64,000 nt of DNA from OMII01 sp947467385 (GCA_044360075.1 JBIKLA010000002.1:153686-217685), one strand, 5' to 3'; counted from the first letter of the stretch, positions 8,763 through 17,333 are shown. A program made the numbers and translations. The notes: generated by a model not told the origin, from the sequence alone.

Positions 8763-10442
8763 CTAACCTTCAGAGCCGCTCCAGAAGGAAAAGAAATTAA
8801 ACCACTGGTAGGGATAGCGGCGCACGATATCTTCTAGCCGCGCCACGTACTCACCCATAAGCTGCCGCAGCGCCTCCTGCCGCCTAGCACGAGGCAACTC
8901 AACCCGCTCGGCGAGCTTGCGAAACTCAACCCGGTAGGTTCCGCTGCTCTCGCGCATACAGAATCCAGTAAATACCGGTGCCTCAAGGAGGCTCGCGAGG
9001 ATCCAGGGCCCCTCGGGGAACGGCGCGCTCAGGCCGAGGAACGGCATCCGCACCACGCGGCCAGCTGTATTTGCTGAGGCCCTGTCCGCTAGCATCGCCA
9101 CGACCTCGCCCCTTTCAAGGCATGCCTGCAGCTCGAAGATAAGCGAACTGTCAACCTCTTTGACCCCTATGACGCGCACGAACGTGCGATCGCTCACCTC
9201 CTGAAGGAACCTGTGCAGCTTGCGTGAGCCCTTCGTGAACATGATGGCGTTGATGGCGACGTTGCGGATGTCACCGAAGGCCCGCAGCACGTCGGTGTTG
9301 CCGACATGGGCGCCCATAAAGACCGCGCCCCGCCCTGACTTGGCCGCGCTCTGGAACTCATCAAGGCCCTCAAAGGTAAACCGGTCCTTTGTGACGCCAG
9401 TGCGCCACGACAGCACCTGGTCGACGGTCGCTGCGCCGAACTCCCAAAACTGCCGAAACGCCCGCAGGTATAGCGTGCGGCGGCCTACCTGTTGTCCCAA
9501 AGACAGCATGAGCTGCCCCTGAAACTCAGCGGCGGCGCGGCGGGCGAACCCTGCTGCCAGGAACATGTACGCCATGACCGGTCCCATCACAACCATAAGG
9601 GGGCCCCGCCCTAGCAGCTCAAAGATGCGCAGCAGGAGCCTCAGCCCAGCCAGCGAGCCACGCTCGGGTATCTGTGACCAGTGGCGATAGTCCTTAGTGC
9701 ACGCGTGCCCAACACTCCGCGCAATACGCCCCGGCAGCATGACAAGCCCTTGGGCGATAAGACCGGCCTCAAGCTTCATGAGCGCGCAGGTGTCAGCCCA
9801 GCAGCGAAAGTGAGACACCCCATCCGCCGGATACTCAACCTTTGTCGGCACATTAACAACCGGAAGTCCCGCCCACACTCCGCGCACCACTACCTCGACG
9901 TCGAATCCCATTCGGGCGCTCACGCTATCGAGGCCAACCTCCTCAAGCAGCTCCCGGACCGGATACACGCGGAATCCGCACAGCACATCCCGCGCCTTAA
10001 GCGATGTTGTCGCGATAGCCACAGCGATGTTTGAGAACTCGCGGCCAATTCGCCGAATCCACGGGGCCTCTGGCCCGAAGTGCGGCGCCCCGAGGACGAG
10101 TGCCGTGGGCGCGCCTCGTGCTGCCTCAACGAAGCGCGGCACATCAGCCGATGCGTGCTGCCCATCGCTGTCGAGGCACACTGCGTGCGTGAAGCCAAGC
10201 TCGCCCGCCCTTATGATCCCCTCCCGCAGCGCCTCACCCTTGCCGCCGTTACGCGGGCGGTAGATGGGCACAACCAAACGAACACTCGCGGCTATCTCCG
10301 CAAGTATGGTCGCACTGCCATCGAGACTCCCGTCATCGACGACAATTATCGGCAGGCCGAACCCACGCAGGCTCTCGACCAGCGCGCGCAGCGCATAACC
10401 GTGCTCGTAGCAGGGAATGAGGATGCAGGGCCGAAAGCTCAC
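8763..10442 (-). CDS. GT2 glycosyltransferase fused to LpxL-like acyltransferase
   Basis: 559 residues. Residues 1-235 form a family-2 glycosyltransferase (ILIPCYEHG, VVDDGSLDGSA, CLDSDGQHASAD). From about 280 the protein continues as a lysophospholipid/lipid A-type acyltransferase with the HX4D motif in GAHVGNTDVLR and the later block MLADRASANTAGR. This two-domain architecture is characteristic of aryl-polyene loci, where it is thought to attach the polyene acyl chain to a sugar or lipid anchor. Its ATG overlaps the dehydratase stop (ATGA), so it is translated last in the - operon. It runs convergent to the + operon with only 52 bp between the stops. Confidence 0.85.
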   Translation of the reverse strand: MSFRPCILIPCYEHGYALRALVESLRGFGLPIIVVDDGSLDGSATILAEIAASVRLVVPIYRPRNGGKGEALREGIIRAGELGFTHAVCLDSDGQHASADVPRFVEAARGAPTALVLGAPHFGPEAPWIRRIGREFSNIAVAIATTSLKARDVLCGFRVYPVRELLEEVGLDSVSARMGFDVEVVVRGVWAGLPVVNVPTKVEYPADGVSHFRCWADTCALMKLEAGLIAQGLVMLPGRIARSVGHACTKDYRHWSQIPERGSLAGLRLLLRIFELLGRGPLMVVMGPVMAYMFLAAGFARRAAAEFQGQLMLSLGQQVGRRTLYLRAFRQFWEFGAATVDQVLSWRTGVTKDRFTFEGLDEFQSAAKSGRGAVFMGAHVGNTDVLRAFGDIRNVAINAIMFTKGSRKLHRFLQEVSDRTFVRVIGVKEVDSSLIFELQACLERGEVVAMLADRASANTAGRVVRMPFLGLSAPFPEGPWILASLLEAPVFTGFCMRESSGTYRVEFRKLAERVELPRARRQEALRQLMGEYVARLEDIVRRYPYQWFNFFSFWSGSEG

Positions 10443-10789
10443 GTTGCCAATACCTCCCCCTTGGTGATGAGTATACTCCCAGCTTTTATGGAGAATGACA
10501 CCACCCGCCCATCGCTGCTCCGCACAAGGGAGATAATCACAGGCTGCCCGGGAAGGAGCGGAGCAAGAAACTTGGCAGAGCGGAAGCGCACCTCAGCAGG
10601 CGAGCCCCCAAAGAGCGGCTCGCTAGCGATGCGCACCGCCTCTAGCTGCATGAAGGCTGGCACGATCGGGGAGGCGGGAAAGTGGTCACGCAGGACCGGA
10701 TCGGAGATGTCGACACTCCACTCAACTTCGCGGAAGCTTAGGCCTGAAGGGCAAGTCGCCGCGCTGTTTGCAGCGTCTTGAGGGCACAT
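10439..10789 (-). CDS. FabZ-like 3-hydroxyacyl-ACP dehydratase (hot-dog fold)
   Basis: 116 residues, shorter than housekeeping FabZ (about 150). The core motif DHFPASPIVPAFMQLEAV carries the catalytic histidine and the substrate-tunnel pattern of FabA/FabZ. One base separates it from the upstream ACP and it overlaps the glycosyltransferase fusion by 4 bp. It should dehydrate 3-hydroxyacyl-ACP intermediates; repeated dehydration without enoyl reduction would give the conjugated chain. The ketoreductase that such a pathway needs is not seen in the window. Confidence 0.8.
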   Translation of the reverse strand: MCPQDAANSAATCPSGLSFREVEWSVDISDPVLRDHFPASPIVPAFMQLEAVRIASEPLFGGSPAEVRFRSAKFLAPLLPGQPVIISLVRSSDGRVVSFSIKAGSILITKGEVLAT

Positions 10790-10790
10790 G

Positions 10791-11039
10791 CTAGGCCGCT
10801 TTCGACACGATCATCTCAAGCCGCGCGAGAAAATCCCCGAGTGTCTCAACGTTGGCAAAGTCAGCCAGCGCGAGCTCAGCGCCGGTTTTCTTTTCGACGA
10901 GCCCTAACACGTCGAAAAGGTCGATGCTGTCGAGATCGAGCTCCTCCCTAAGACGGCTCTCATCCGTGACGGTAACGCGGTCTACCCCGAACCGCTCGGC
11001 CAACACGGAGAGCACCTCCTCACGCAAATCGTTAGTCAT
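10791..11039 (-). CDS. Acyl carrier protein 2
   Basis: 82 residues from the ATG at 11039 (a start 30 bp further upstream adds ten residues that do not look like ACP). The phosphopantetheine attachment serine is in LDLDSIDLFDVL, the classic DSxD motif of ACPs, flanked by acidic helices. The gene overlaps the first ACP by 8 bp. Two tandem ACPs are the norm in aryl-polyene loci, where one carries the starter and the other the growing chain; which is which cannot be told here. A partner phosphopantetheinyl transferase is not present in the window. Confidence 0.9.
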   Translation of the reverse strand: MTNDLREEVLSVLAERFGVDRVTVTDESRLREELDLDSIDLFDVLGLVEKKTGAELALADFANVETLGDFLARLEMIVSKAA

Positions 11040-11316
11040 GGGCGGCCACCTGTACCTTTTGCTTGCCAACGAGGGAGGCCAGCGAGCGAACTGACTTTAG
11101 GTGAGCGCGCGATTCCTCCGATTTCGATTCGATCTTAATGCCGTATGTCTTGTGAAGCGCGACACCGAGTTCCAGGGCATCGATTGAGTCCAGCCCGAGC
11201 CCCTCACCAAAGAGCGGCGCATCAGCCTCGATATCGGCTGCGGTAACATCCTCAAGCCTCAGCGTTGAGATGATGAACTCCTTTACCTCGTGCTCTACGC
11301 TCTCTCCAGAAGGCAT
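11032..11316 (-). CDS. Acyl carrier protein 1
   Basis: 94 residues. The attachment motif is GLDSIDALEL, with an upstream acidic stretch (EADAPLFGEGL) and downstream helices typical of type II ACPs. It differs clearly from the neighbouring ACP, so the two are not a recent duplication. It lies 31 bp downstream of the PlsC-like acyltransferase and overlaps the second ACP gene, giving a compact operon of six genes. Confidence 0.9.
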   Translation of the reverse strand: MPSGESVEHEVKEFIISTLRLEDVTAADIEADAPLFGEGLGLDSIDALELGVALHKTYGIKIESKSEESRAHLKSVRSLASLVGKQKVQVAAHD

Positions 11317-11347
11317 ACCGTCTCCAAACTTCTCGGGGTGACGGGGA

Positions 11348-12178
11348 TCATACCGAATTCCGTAGGGCTACTTCAAGCTGATTGGTCAGCCAAAACACTC
11401 GTTTTCTTGGGTCGCCCAGCCCAAAGTCATCTCCCGACATCACCAACTCAGGCTGCTCCCTGAGGGTACCGAGCCCTTCCAGCTCACAGTGCACCGGAAA
11501 TGCCGGTGGCACCCACCAGCGCTGTCCGCGGCCCAAAACTACCGGCTTCATGCGTATTCCCAGAACTTGAAGCCGCGCACCCGTCTCAACCGCCAGCCGG
11601 CCGGCCCCCCGCTTGATCTCGCCCAGGCCGCCTGCCGGCGAGCGCGTGCCCTCGGGAAAGATTACGAGAGAGACCCCTTGAGCCAGACGCTCCGCCGCTT
11701 GCCGAATAACCTGCTCGGGAGTCTGCTGCCAGATGTACCCCGCCATCTTGGCGAACGTAGAGACGAGCGGCGTCCTGATTAGGGATCCCTTCATGATGCA
11801 CACGCCCTGGGGAACTCGCGCAAGCAGCAGCAAGGCATCGAGCATCGACGGATGGTTAGCGACAACAATAGCGGGCCCGTCCCACAGCATGCCCCGGGCA
11901 GCTGTGCCGCGCACCGTGAGCATGCCAAGAGCCTCCATTCCCCAGAAAAACATGCTCGCACCCAGATGGATCGCGTAGCGGGTTGCCCGGCCGCGCCACT
12001 CGCGGGAGCCTGCGATCGTGCAGGTGACGATCCCCGCCAGGAACAGGACCATACCGATAGCGAAAAACAGGAGCACTAAGTAGTACCGAATCGCATCGAA
12101 AAGGAGCCGGTAGAGCGGACGCCCCCGACTGGCCTCTGGGCGCCCGATGGCCACCTGTGCCGATACTGCCTCCCTCAT
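11348..12178 (-). CDS. PlsC-like 1-acylglycerol-phosphate acyltransferase
   Basis: 276 residues from the ATG at 12178, which overlaps the upstream stop as ATGA; an alternative start 27 bp upstream is less likely. Two N-terminal hydrophobic helices are followed by the four acyltransferase blocks: NHPSMLDAL (HX4D), a basic block near MKGSLIRTPL, and FPEGTRSP with the glycerol-phosphate-binding EGTR. It should move an acyl chain from ACP to a phospholipid or glycerol-type acceptor at the inner membrane. In aryl-polyene loci the equivalent gene sits in the same position next to the ACPs. Confidence 0.85.
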   Translation of the reverse strand: MREAVSAQVAIGRPEASRGRPLYRLLFDAIRYYLVLLFFAIGMVLFLAGIVTCTIAGSREWRGRATRYAIHLGASMFFWGMEALGMLTVRGTAARGMLWDGPAIVVANHPSMLDALLLLARVPQGVCIMKGSLIRTPLVSTFAKMAGYIWQQTPEQVIRQAAERLAQGVSLVIFPEGTRSPAGGLGEIKRGAGRLAVETGARLQVLGIRMKPVVLGRGQRWWVPPAFPVHCELEGLGTLREQPELVMSGDDFGLGDPRKRVFWLTNQLEVALRNSV

Positions 12179-12981
12179 GCTCCCTGCTCCTTGCCGGCAG
12201 GGCAAAAGAGCCCAGCTGGGTCTGCGCCAGCTTCAAGGCGCCACACCCCTTGAGCGCTACGAAGATGGAGCGGCTGGCTTGCGCCCGCTGCGAGCCAGCG
12301 CGCACATGCGAGCGGGGCGTCTGCTGAGCCACTATCCCCCGGCTCGGCACGCCGCTCCAAGCCACACACGACTACCGGGCCGCGTGACTCGCTCGGGCGA
12401 GCGATGAGCAGCGCTAGCGCGTGCGGCACCCCTTGAACTTCCGGCGCTGCCATGAACACGTCGGGAACCCGGTCATCGGAACACACGTACAGAACTCTGT
12501 CATGCCCCTGCTGCGAAAGCTGGAGCACGGCCTCGCACAACCCCATGATGAAGGTGTCCTCGTTGGCAGCGATTGCGCTCGCCGGTGCCTTGTTGCCTGT
12601 GGCGATCGAGAAGAGGCCGGAGGCCGCGTTGTGCACCGAGAGGCTGAAGCCCATCGGCGAAAGTTGCTGCTCAAGGGCGATCTCGCGCAGCAGCTGTTCA
12701 GTGATCTCTGACTCGCCGTGCGCTGAGGCGAAAACGGCCGGCATGCAGATGTCTTCTGCGCCGTCTCCTTTTGCCGCTGCGTATGCCACCGCCAGCGTCG
12801 CCCGCGAGAAGGGGGAGCAACGCCGCCTGAGGCTCACCGGGATGTACGCAAGGTTCAAGCCCTCAATGCTGGGCTTTGCCCCCTGGTGCAGCCCGGTCGA
12901 CGCGTCGTCTTTGTCAGCAAGCACAAGAGCGCGCGGCTGAAACGACCATGATAGCAGCGAGAATGTCAGGGGGTTTTGCAT
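12175..12981 (-). CDS. Short ketosynthase-like protein (chain-length-factor type)
   Basis: 268 residues from the ATG at 12981. It matches the short ketosynthase N-terminal family (Ketoacyl-synt_2 as I recall it) found in aryl-polyene loci: VFASAHGESEITEQLL, then the nucleophile-elbow region SLSVHNAASGLFSIATG and FIMGLCEAVLQL. In the elbow, where active ketosynthases have a cysteine, the sequence reads VHNAASG, so the protein is probably a non-catalytic chain-length-factor subunit that needs a true ketosynthase partner. No such partner is in the window. It is the first gene of the - operon. Confidence 0.75.
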   Translation of the reverse strand: MQNPLTFSLLSWSFQPRALVLADKDDASTGLHQGAKPSIEGLNLAYIPVSLRRRCSPFSRATLAVAYAAAKGDGAEDICMPAVFASAHGESEITEQLLREIALEQQLSPMGFSLSVHNAASGLFSIATGNKAPASAIAANEDTFIMGLCEAVLQLSQQGHDRVLYVCSDDRVPDVFMAAPEVQGVPHALALLIARPSESRGPVVVCGLERRAEPGDSGSADAPLACARWLAAGASQPLHLRSAQGVWRLEAGADPAGLFCPAGKEQGA

Positions 12982-13144
12982 ATGCGCCCACAGCCGCTTA
13001 CTCCATGCGGCAGACACCTTTGTACGACCCAAGCTTCCCACAAGTAAAGTGCCACATGAAGCTCGCCTTAAATGCCTGGGGGGCATTCCGGCACGCGCCA
13101 TACTTTGCCCGCAAGCGCCTAATATAACACACGGATTCAAAATC

Positions 13145-13179
13145 TGGCGTACGTGGGCTGCACCCACCTACGTACGCCA
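13145..13179. repeat. Perfect 10-bp inverted repeat (hairpin)
   Basis: The arms TGGCGTACGT (13145-13154) and ACGTACGCCA (13170-13179) are exact reverse complements around a 15-base loop. There is no T-run on either side, so a classic terminator is unlikely. It sits about 165 bp upstream of the ketosynthase-like start, between that operon and the cyclase pseudogene; an operator or RNA hairpin are both possible. Confidence 0.6.
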
Positions 13180-13239
13180 AGGTCTTGAGATGCTCACCCC
13201 TCCTTGTTATGAGGCGGGGGTCTATAGGCAGGGCACAGG

Positions 13240-14326
13240 TTAAAAACCGAGAACCTTGTTATCCTTCTTACCGACATCGCCGGGTGCACCGGGGCGACTA
13301 CCGTGCATTCCCGGGAGCAAAACCAGCGCATCCTTGCGCGCCAAAACTCGATCCTCCTCCCGATCGTCAAGCGCTTCCACGGCCGGCACATCAAAAGCAT
13401 CGGCGATGCGCTCCTGCTCGCATTCACCTCCCCACCGATGGCATGCGCTGCGCGATGGCGATGCAAGACGCCATTCACGAGTAAAACCAGGCCGATCCCA
13501 AAGACGAGGAGATCCACATCCGGGTGGCGGCAAGCCTAGGCGAGGTGCAGGTGACGAAGAGCGACATCTTCGGCGAGCCCGTCAACGTCACGAGCCGCAT
13601 CGAAGGCATCACCCCGGGAGACGAGATCTACTTTAGCGGGGCGGTCCACCTCGCCATCAACAAGGCTGAGGTTCCAGCCGTGGAGATCGGTTTGCAGGAC
13701 CTCAAGGGAATCCCCAAGCCGGTGCGCATCTTCGCAATTCCACGATTCGCGCAGAACCACCTGGTGCCGGACCCCAACGCCGTCCAGTTACAGGCCCAGC
13801 GCTTCGGCTACCCTTTCGGCGGCATGCATCTCTCGGCGATTCCAGTAGCGAGCGTCGCGCTACAGATACAGGGAGGGTTTCGCTCAAACCCATAGGTGTG
13901 GGCATTTGCTGTCACGGCCATGTGCCTCGCCGGGCTCACAACCTACCATGTGCTCGACCTCGACAACGACTCCGCGCCCCCTGCTCCTGCGCAAGCTGCT
14001 CAGCAGCAGCGCCTGCCGCGCAAGCCGCAGCCCCCGTCTCAAGCTCCAACGCTCCGGTCATCAAAGCCGCGGCTGCCGTGGATAATCAGGGTCGAACCGC
14101 CCCCACCGGCGTTGTCGTAGCCGACACCCCAGCACAGGTCGCCGTAGCCACGGCTGTTCCCACCAAAAAGCCCGCCGCCTTCAGGAACATGGCGCAGGCC
14201 GAGGCTGCGTATGACGCCGGCAGGATCTCGGAGGATCGCTACGATCAGCTCATTGATCAGCTTGAGGCGGAGATGGACACGCAGATCCGCCGGCCAAAGC
14301 TCGACTACGAAAATGGCAGGATATGA
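13240..14326 (+). pseudogene. Broken class III adenylate/guanylate cyclase
   Basis: Three reading frames must be joined to recover one protein. Frame 1 gives ENLVILLTDIAGCTGATTVH and HGRHIKSIGDALLLAFTSP, the N-terminal half of a class III cyclase domain with its metal-binding Asp. One base is missing in the C-run near 13429-13433, after which the next frame gives DGMRCAMAMQDAIHE, a TAA at 13482-13484, then IRVAASLGEVQ and DIFGEPVNVTSRIE. A TAG at 13893-13895 separates the domain from a transmembrane helix and an Ala/Pro-rich linker; another shift near 14010 leads to AYDAGRISEDRYDQLID. No convincing start codon remains. The original gene was a cyclase domain followed by a membrane anchor and a short C-terminal motif. 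Four independent lesions make sequencing error an unlikely full explanation. Confidence 0.85.
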
Positions 14327-14410
14327 AAAGAGACCTACCGACACCACCTATCGCAGCCCCGATCTGACCCCTAGCAATACCTCTCGGGCAGGCCGACTAC
14401 CGCACATCAA

Positions 14411-14437
14411 CTACTTGCAAAAAAGCGATCGATTTTC
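14411..14437. repeat. Dispersed 27-bp repeat, copy A
   Basis: This stretch, centred on AAAAAAGCGATCGAT, matches 43264-43290 at 25 of 27 positions. The flanks are only loosely alike. It lies between the cyclase pseudogene and the truncated ZorA-like gene. Confidence 0.6.
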
Positions 14438-14554
14438 CTGCTATGAGAGTTGTCAACGTTGCGACAGAGACTGATCGGATACTCGGACCACTATGGAGTC
14501 GATCTTAGCCTGTAATTGGCTTACTCCCCTTGAGAGCATCGATACCGCCAGCCG

Positions 14555-15220
14555 CTAACCGAGGCTGAATGCGATGTAAAGGCCGACCCCCAGAAGCGAG
14601 CAGTAGAATGCTGTATGCATGCCCGGTAGTGCCTGCATAACAGATCCAAGAGCAGCCTGCTCGTCTTCACCGCCCTTTATCCCTTGGAGAGTTTCAACCA
14701 GGCCATAGAAAGTCCCCAGAATTCCCCCGGCCGTAAACATGCCAGGCAGATTGACCCAAAACTGGGGGAACATATTTGACTCAATAACCGCGTATTCATC
14801 AAAGAACGCATGACTATTGTCCGAGTTAAAAACGGTTGGAGTCGCCCCAGAAGAAGACTCGTCGACCACGATTCCCCCCCGAAACTCCTGCCAAGCGTGC
14901 GCCAGGTAGGCATTACTTGAAAAATATCTCGACAGCTCTGATACCTCTTGCCCCGTTAAGACCTTCGAATCGGGCGAGGGATATCTGCTTTTGAGAAAGC
15001 GAAGTGCGTCATGGACGCTTTTTCGAAGCACCCAAAACTTTATGAAAAAGTTTCCCCCTAAAAAGAAGAACGAGAATAGTAGTATCGCTCCTATCCACCC
15101 ACTGCTTTGAAGGTTCTCGGGAACGTAAATCTCTATCAGCGACAGAATAATAACCGACAGAAAAAGGAGGCCAGCCTGAACAGCCATAAAGTTTACACTT
15201 CTCACGTTGTGCTTCTCCAA
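14555..15220 (-). CDS. ZorA/MotA-like proton-channel subunit, C-terminally truncated
   Basis: 221 residues, AT-richer than the surrounding genes. Two N-terminal transmembrane helices are followed by a cytoplasmic stretch, then NLPGMFTAGGILGTFYGLVE and MHTAFYCSLLGVGLYIAFS, the two helices that characterise MotA/TolQ/ExbB channels and in particular ZorA of the Zorya anti-phage system. ZorA normally continues into a long cytoplasmic coiled-coil tail; here the frame stops directly after the last helix. No ZorB-like (OmpA/peptidoglycan-binding) partner or Zorya effector is found nearby. Either this is a remnant of a defence locus or a short stand-alone channel. Assignment to ZorA rather than other MotA relatives is moderate. 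Confidence 0.6.
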   Translation of the reverse strand: MEKHNVRSVNFMAVQAGLLFLSVIILSLIEIYVPENLQSSGWIGAILLFSFFFLGGNFFIKFWVLRKSVHDALRFLKSRYPSPDSKVLTGQEVSELSRYFSSNAYLAHAWQEFRGGIVVDESSSGATPTVFNSDNSHAFFDEYAVIESNMFPQFWVNLPGMFTAGGILGTFYGLVETLQGIKGGEDEQAALGSVMQALPGMHTAFYCSLLGVGLYIAFSLG

Positions 15221-15879
15221 TAGAAATGCCTGGCGGGATCAAGATTCCCGCTGAAACCCTTGCGTACCGATGTTATGTCCGGGGGTTTGTTAGTCCAGTC
15301 GTAGGGGGCGTCCGCCCCATAAGCGTTTACAGGGACTAGAGATATCACGCATTTTCACCTATTCGCGCGCGGCCAGATTACGCCATTTCCAGGGGCGTTA
15401 TGCCCACAATTGCGCTGTTTCCGGCGCCTCCTGGATGGTTCGCAATGCCCCAATAGAACACCTATGCCACCGGGTGATACAGCTTCTGCTCCTGCGTCGC
15501 CGGTGGACGCCTGAGCCAATTTCTAGCAGCGCTCGGGGACTATTTCTCTGTAGCCCGGCACCATCTTCCCCTCGCGCGCCCATAGCCCCTAACCGACCTG
15601 CCATTCGCCTAGTCCCTGCCGGTTGCGTCGAAGAGCTCTAGCTCTGAAAAAGAATACACGACCCCTTAGCTCAGCGGAGGGCGCAAAAGTAGCCCGGCTA
15701 CAAGGGGAGTTGTTTGAGAATCTTGGAAGGAGTGAGAGGGGAGTAGCCTGGGTAGAGGAGAAAAGTCGTGGGCGTTGATCTTGGTAGCCGCTGTTGTCTC
15801 TAAAGGATAATGTGTACGGATCTCTTCTGAGATAGCGTCGCCTTTGATGGAAGATGGTTATTGGTTAGGGAGAAAACGC
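15221..15879. other. Gene-poor gap of about 660 bp
   Basis: No convincing coding region on either strand. It contains a GC-rich near-palindrome GGGGGCGTCCGCCCC near 15304 and the palindrome GTAGCCCGGCTAC at 15689-15701, which recurs on the other side of the following gene. Confidence 0.5.
15689..15701. repeat. GTAGCC-N-GGCTAC palindrome, copy 1
   Basis: The sequence AAAAGTAGCCCGGCTACAAGG carries a perfect 6+6 palindrome. Related copies lie at 16620-16632 (imperfect) and 16644-16656 (GTAGCCTGGCTAC, perfect), each preceded by an A-rich tract and, in the last case, followed by AGGG. They bracket the lipoprotein gene at 15880-16587. Confidence 0.55.
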
Positions 15880-16587
15880 ATGAAAATAGCAGCCGTCAAA
15901 TCGCTGGTTGGTCTACTACTATGTCTTTCGGCAACAGCTTGCTCGACACGCGTTCCCCATCCGAAATCATTACAGGGCCAGGGAATGAAGGTTAGTCGGG
16001 TTAATGTTGAACTTCCACCCGATGCCCTTGAAGGCCGCCGAAAAGAGGTGTTTGGAAATGTAAAAGGTGTTGAGCAACTGCAGGACCGAGTAACTACGAA
16101 CCTCGCGGAAAGCTCCCTCCTAGACCCAAACAGCGGCGTTGACGTCAACATCAAGATAACGAGCTTTCGCATTCGAAATGGCGCAACGCGAGCCTTCTTC
16201 GGCATGTTTTCAGGTTCAGACCACCTTCATGGTGAGCTTGACGTCTCAAAGGGAGGCACTCTGCTGCTTCAAATGCCGATAGAGGTCTCTGGAGGCAACG
16301 GCAACCCATTTAATATAAGCAGTGCCGCACGTTCGGCGGGGCTCATTAATTCGTTTTCATCTCAGGTCGTAAATGTTCTGCGCACGGAGGCACTCGTTCC
16401 ACAGCCACTTCCCATGCCTGAAACCACTAACGCTACCCGACGCCCGGCAGTAGCAGCAGGGGTAGGAAAGGCGACGTCCATGCCTATTGCGGATCCGGCA
16501 ACATCCGGATCGTGTTCCGTCGATCAGATATTATCGATGAAGACATCGGGACTAAAAGATTCGCAGATTCGGGCTGCATGCAAGTAG
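15880..16587 (+). CDS. Lipoprotein, DUF4410-like
   Basis: 235 residues from the ATG at 15880, chosen because the signal peptide begins there (KSLVGLLLCLSATAC, lipobox TAC). The middle part (MKVSRVNVELPPD, then DRVTTNLAESSLLDP and VDVNIKITSFRIRNG) resembles DUF4410-type outer-membrane lipoproteins, which share a GNA1162/LpoB-like fold. The C terminus has a separate small motif, CSVDQILSMKTSGLKDSQIRAAC, with two cysteines that could form a disulfide. It is AT-richer than average and flanked by palindromic repeats, so it may have been acquired. Function unknown. Confidence 0.6.
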   Translation: MKIAAVKSLVGLLLCLSATACSTRVPHPKSLQGQGMKVSRVNVELPPDALEGRRKEVFGNVKGVEQLQDRVTTNLAESSLLDPNSGVDVNIKITSFRIRNGATRAFFGMFSGSDHLHGELDVSKGGTLLLQMPIEVSGGNGNPFNISSAARSAGLINSFSSQVVNVLRTEALVPQPLPMPETTNATRRPAVAAGVGKATSMPIADPATSGSCSVDQILSMKTSGLKDSQIRAACK

Positions 16588-16619
16588 TCGGGGCGGGTGA
16601 GCCCTAGCTGTTGGTAAAA

Positions 16620-16656
16620 GTAGCCCAGCCACACGGGTAAAAAGTAGCCTGGCTAC
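16620..16656. repeat. GTAGCC-type palindromes, copies 2 and 3
   Basis: GTAGCCCAGCCAC (16620-16632) and GTAGCCTGGCTAC (16644-16656) in tandem, each after a short A-tract. The second copy ends only a few bases before the point (about 16662) at which homology to the AMP-ligase gene begins, so the repeat may mark a recombination junction. Confidence 0.55.
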
Positions 16657-16661
16657 AGGGA

Positions 16662-17333
16662 AAAACCACAGCTCAGCTCATTGAGCGCCGTTTCGCCATT
16701 CGGCTCACGCAGGTCTATGGCATCATCGAGGTCGGTCTCCCCATCTGGAACGACTCACCACACGACGACCCGGCAGTCCTCGGCGCGTGCCAGGCCCCGT
16801 ACGAGGCCAAGGTAATCGGAGAGGATGGAATCGATGCGCTGCCCGGGGAGCCCGGCGAGCTGGTCGTTCGCGGCCCCGGACTCTTTTCGGGCTATCTCTT
16901 TGGCGACGGCGCCGGAGCTTCAGTACCTCAGGGGGATTGGTTCCGCACGGGCGACATCGTTTCCCAAGACGAGCAAGGATTGCTCTCGTACCGTGGCCGA
17001 ACAAAGAGCGTCATCAACTGCGGCGGCAACAAGGTATACCCAGAAGAGGTTGAGGAGGTTCTGCGCTCCCACCCAAGCGTTCAGCAAGCGCGGGTCCTCG
17101 GAGAGTCCCATCCTCTCCTGGGGAGCATCATCGTCGCTCAGATAGTGCTCAACCCCGATTCGGCCAGTGACGAGCAAGGATGGCGGTCTTTATGCTCCGA
17201 GCATCTCTCCGGCTTCAAAGTTCCGAAAGAATTTCGTATCGTCGTAGAGCTTCCGATGACGGGTTCTGGGAAGGTTGTCCGTCACAATACGGAAGCGCAG
17301 GAGCCCAAGGCGTGGACAGCGGTAAACGGGTAG
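16662..17333 (+). pseudogene. Truncated duplicate of the AMP-ligase C-terminal half
   Basis: From 16662 the frame is open and closely follows the ligase at 2086-3531 from its A5 region on: LTQVYGIIEVGLPIWND, DWFRTGDIVSQDE, GRTKSVINCGGNKVYPEEVE, GSGKVVRH. The first roughly 270 residues, including the A3 P-loop, are absent, and no ribosome-binding site or proper start precedes the fragment. DNA identity is high but with many synonymous changes (for example GTCTATGGCATC for GTCTACGGCATC), so the duplication is old rather than fresh. The C-terminal domain alone could fold, but catalysis is not possible. Confidence 0.85.

Noticed and set aside
10080..10781. 233-codon + strand frame over the glycosyltransferase and dehydratase
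   Set aside because: Antisense to two genes with clear motifs; no motif of its own.
13145..13179. Possible tRNA
   Set aside because: Only one stem is formed; there is no cloverleaf, anticodon arm or T-loop.
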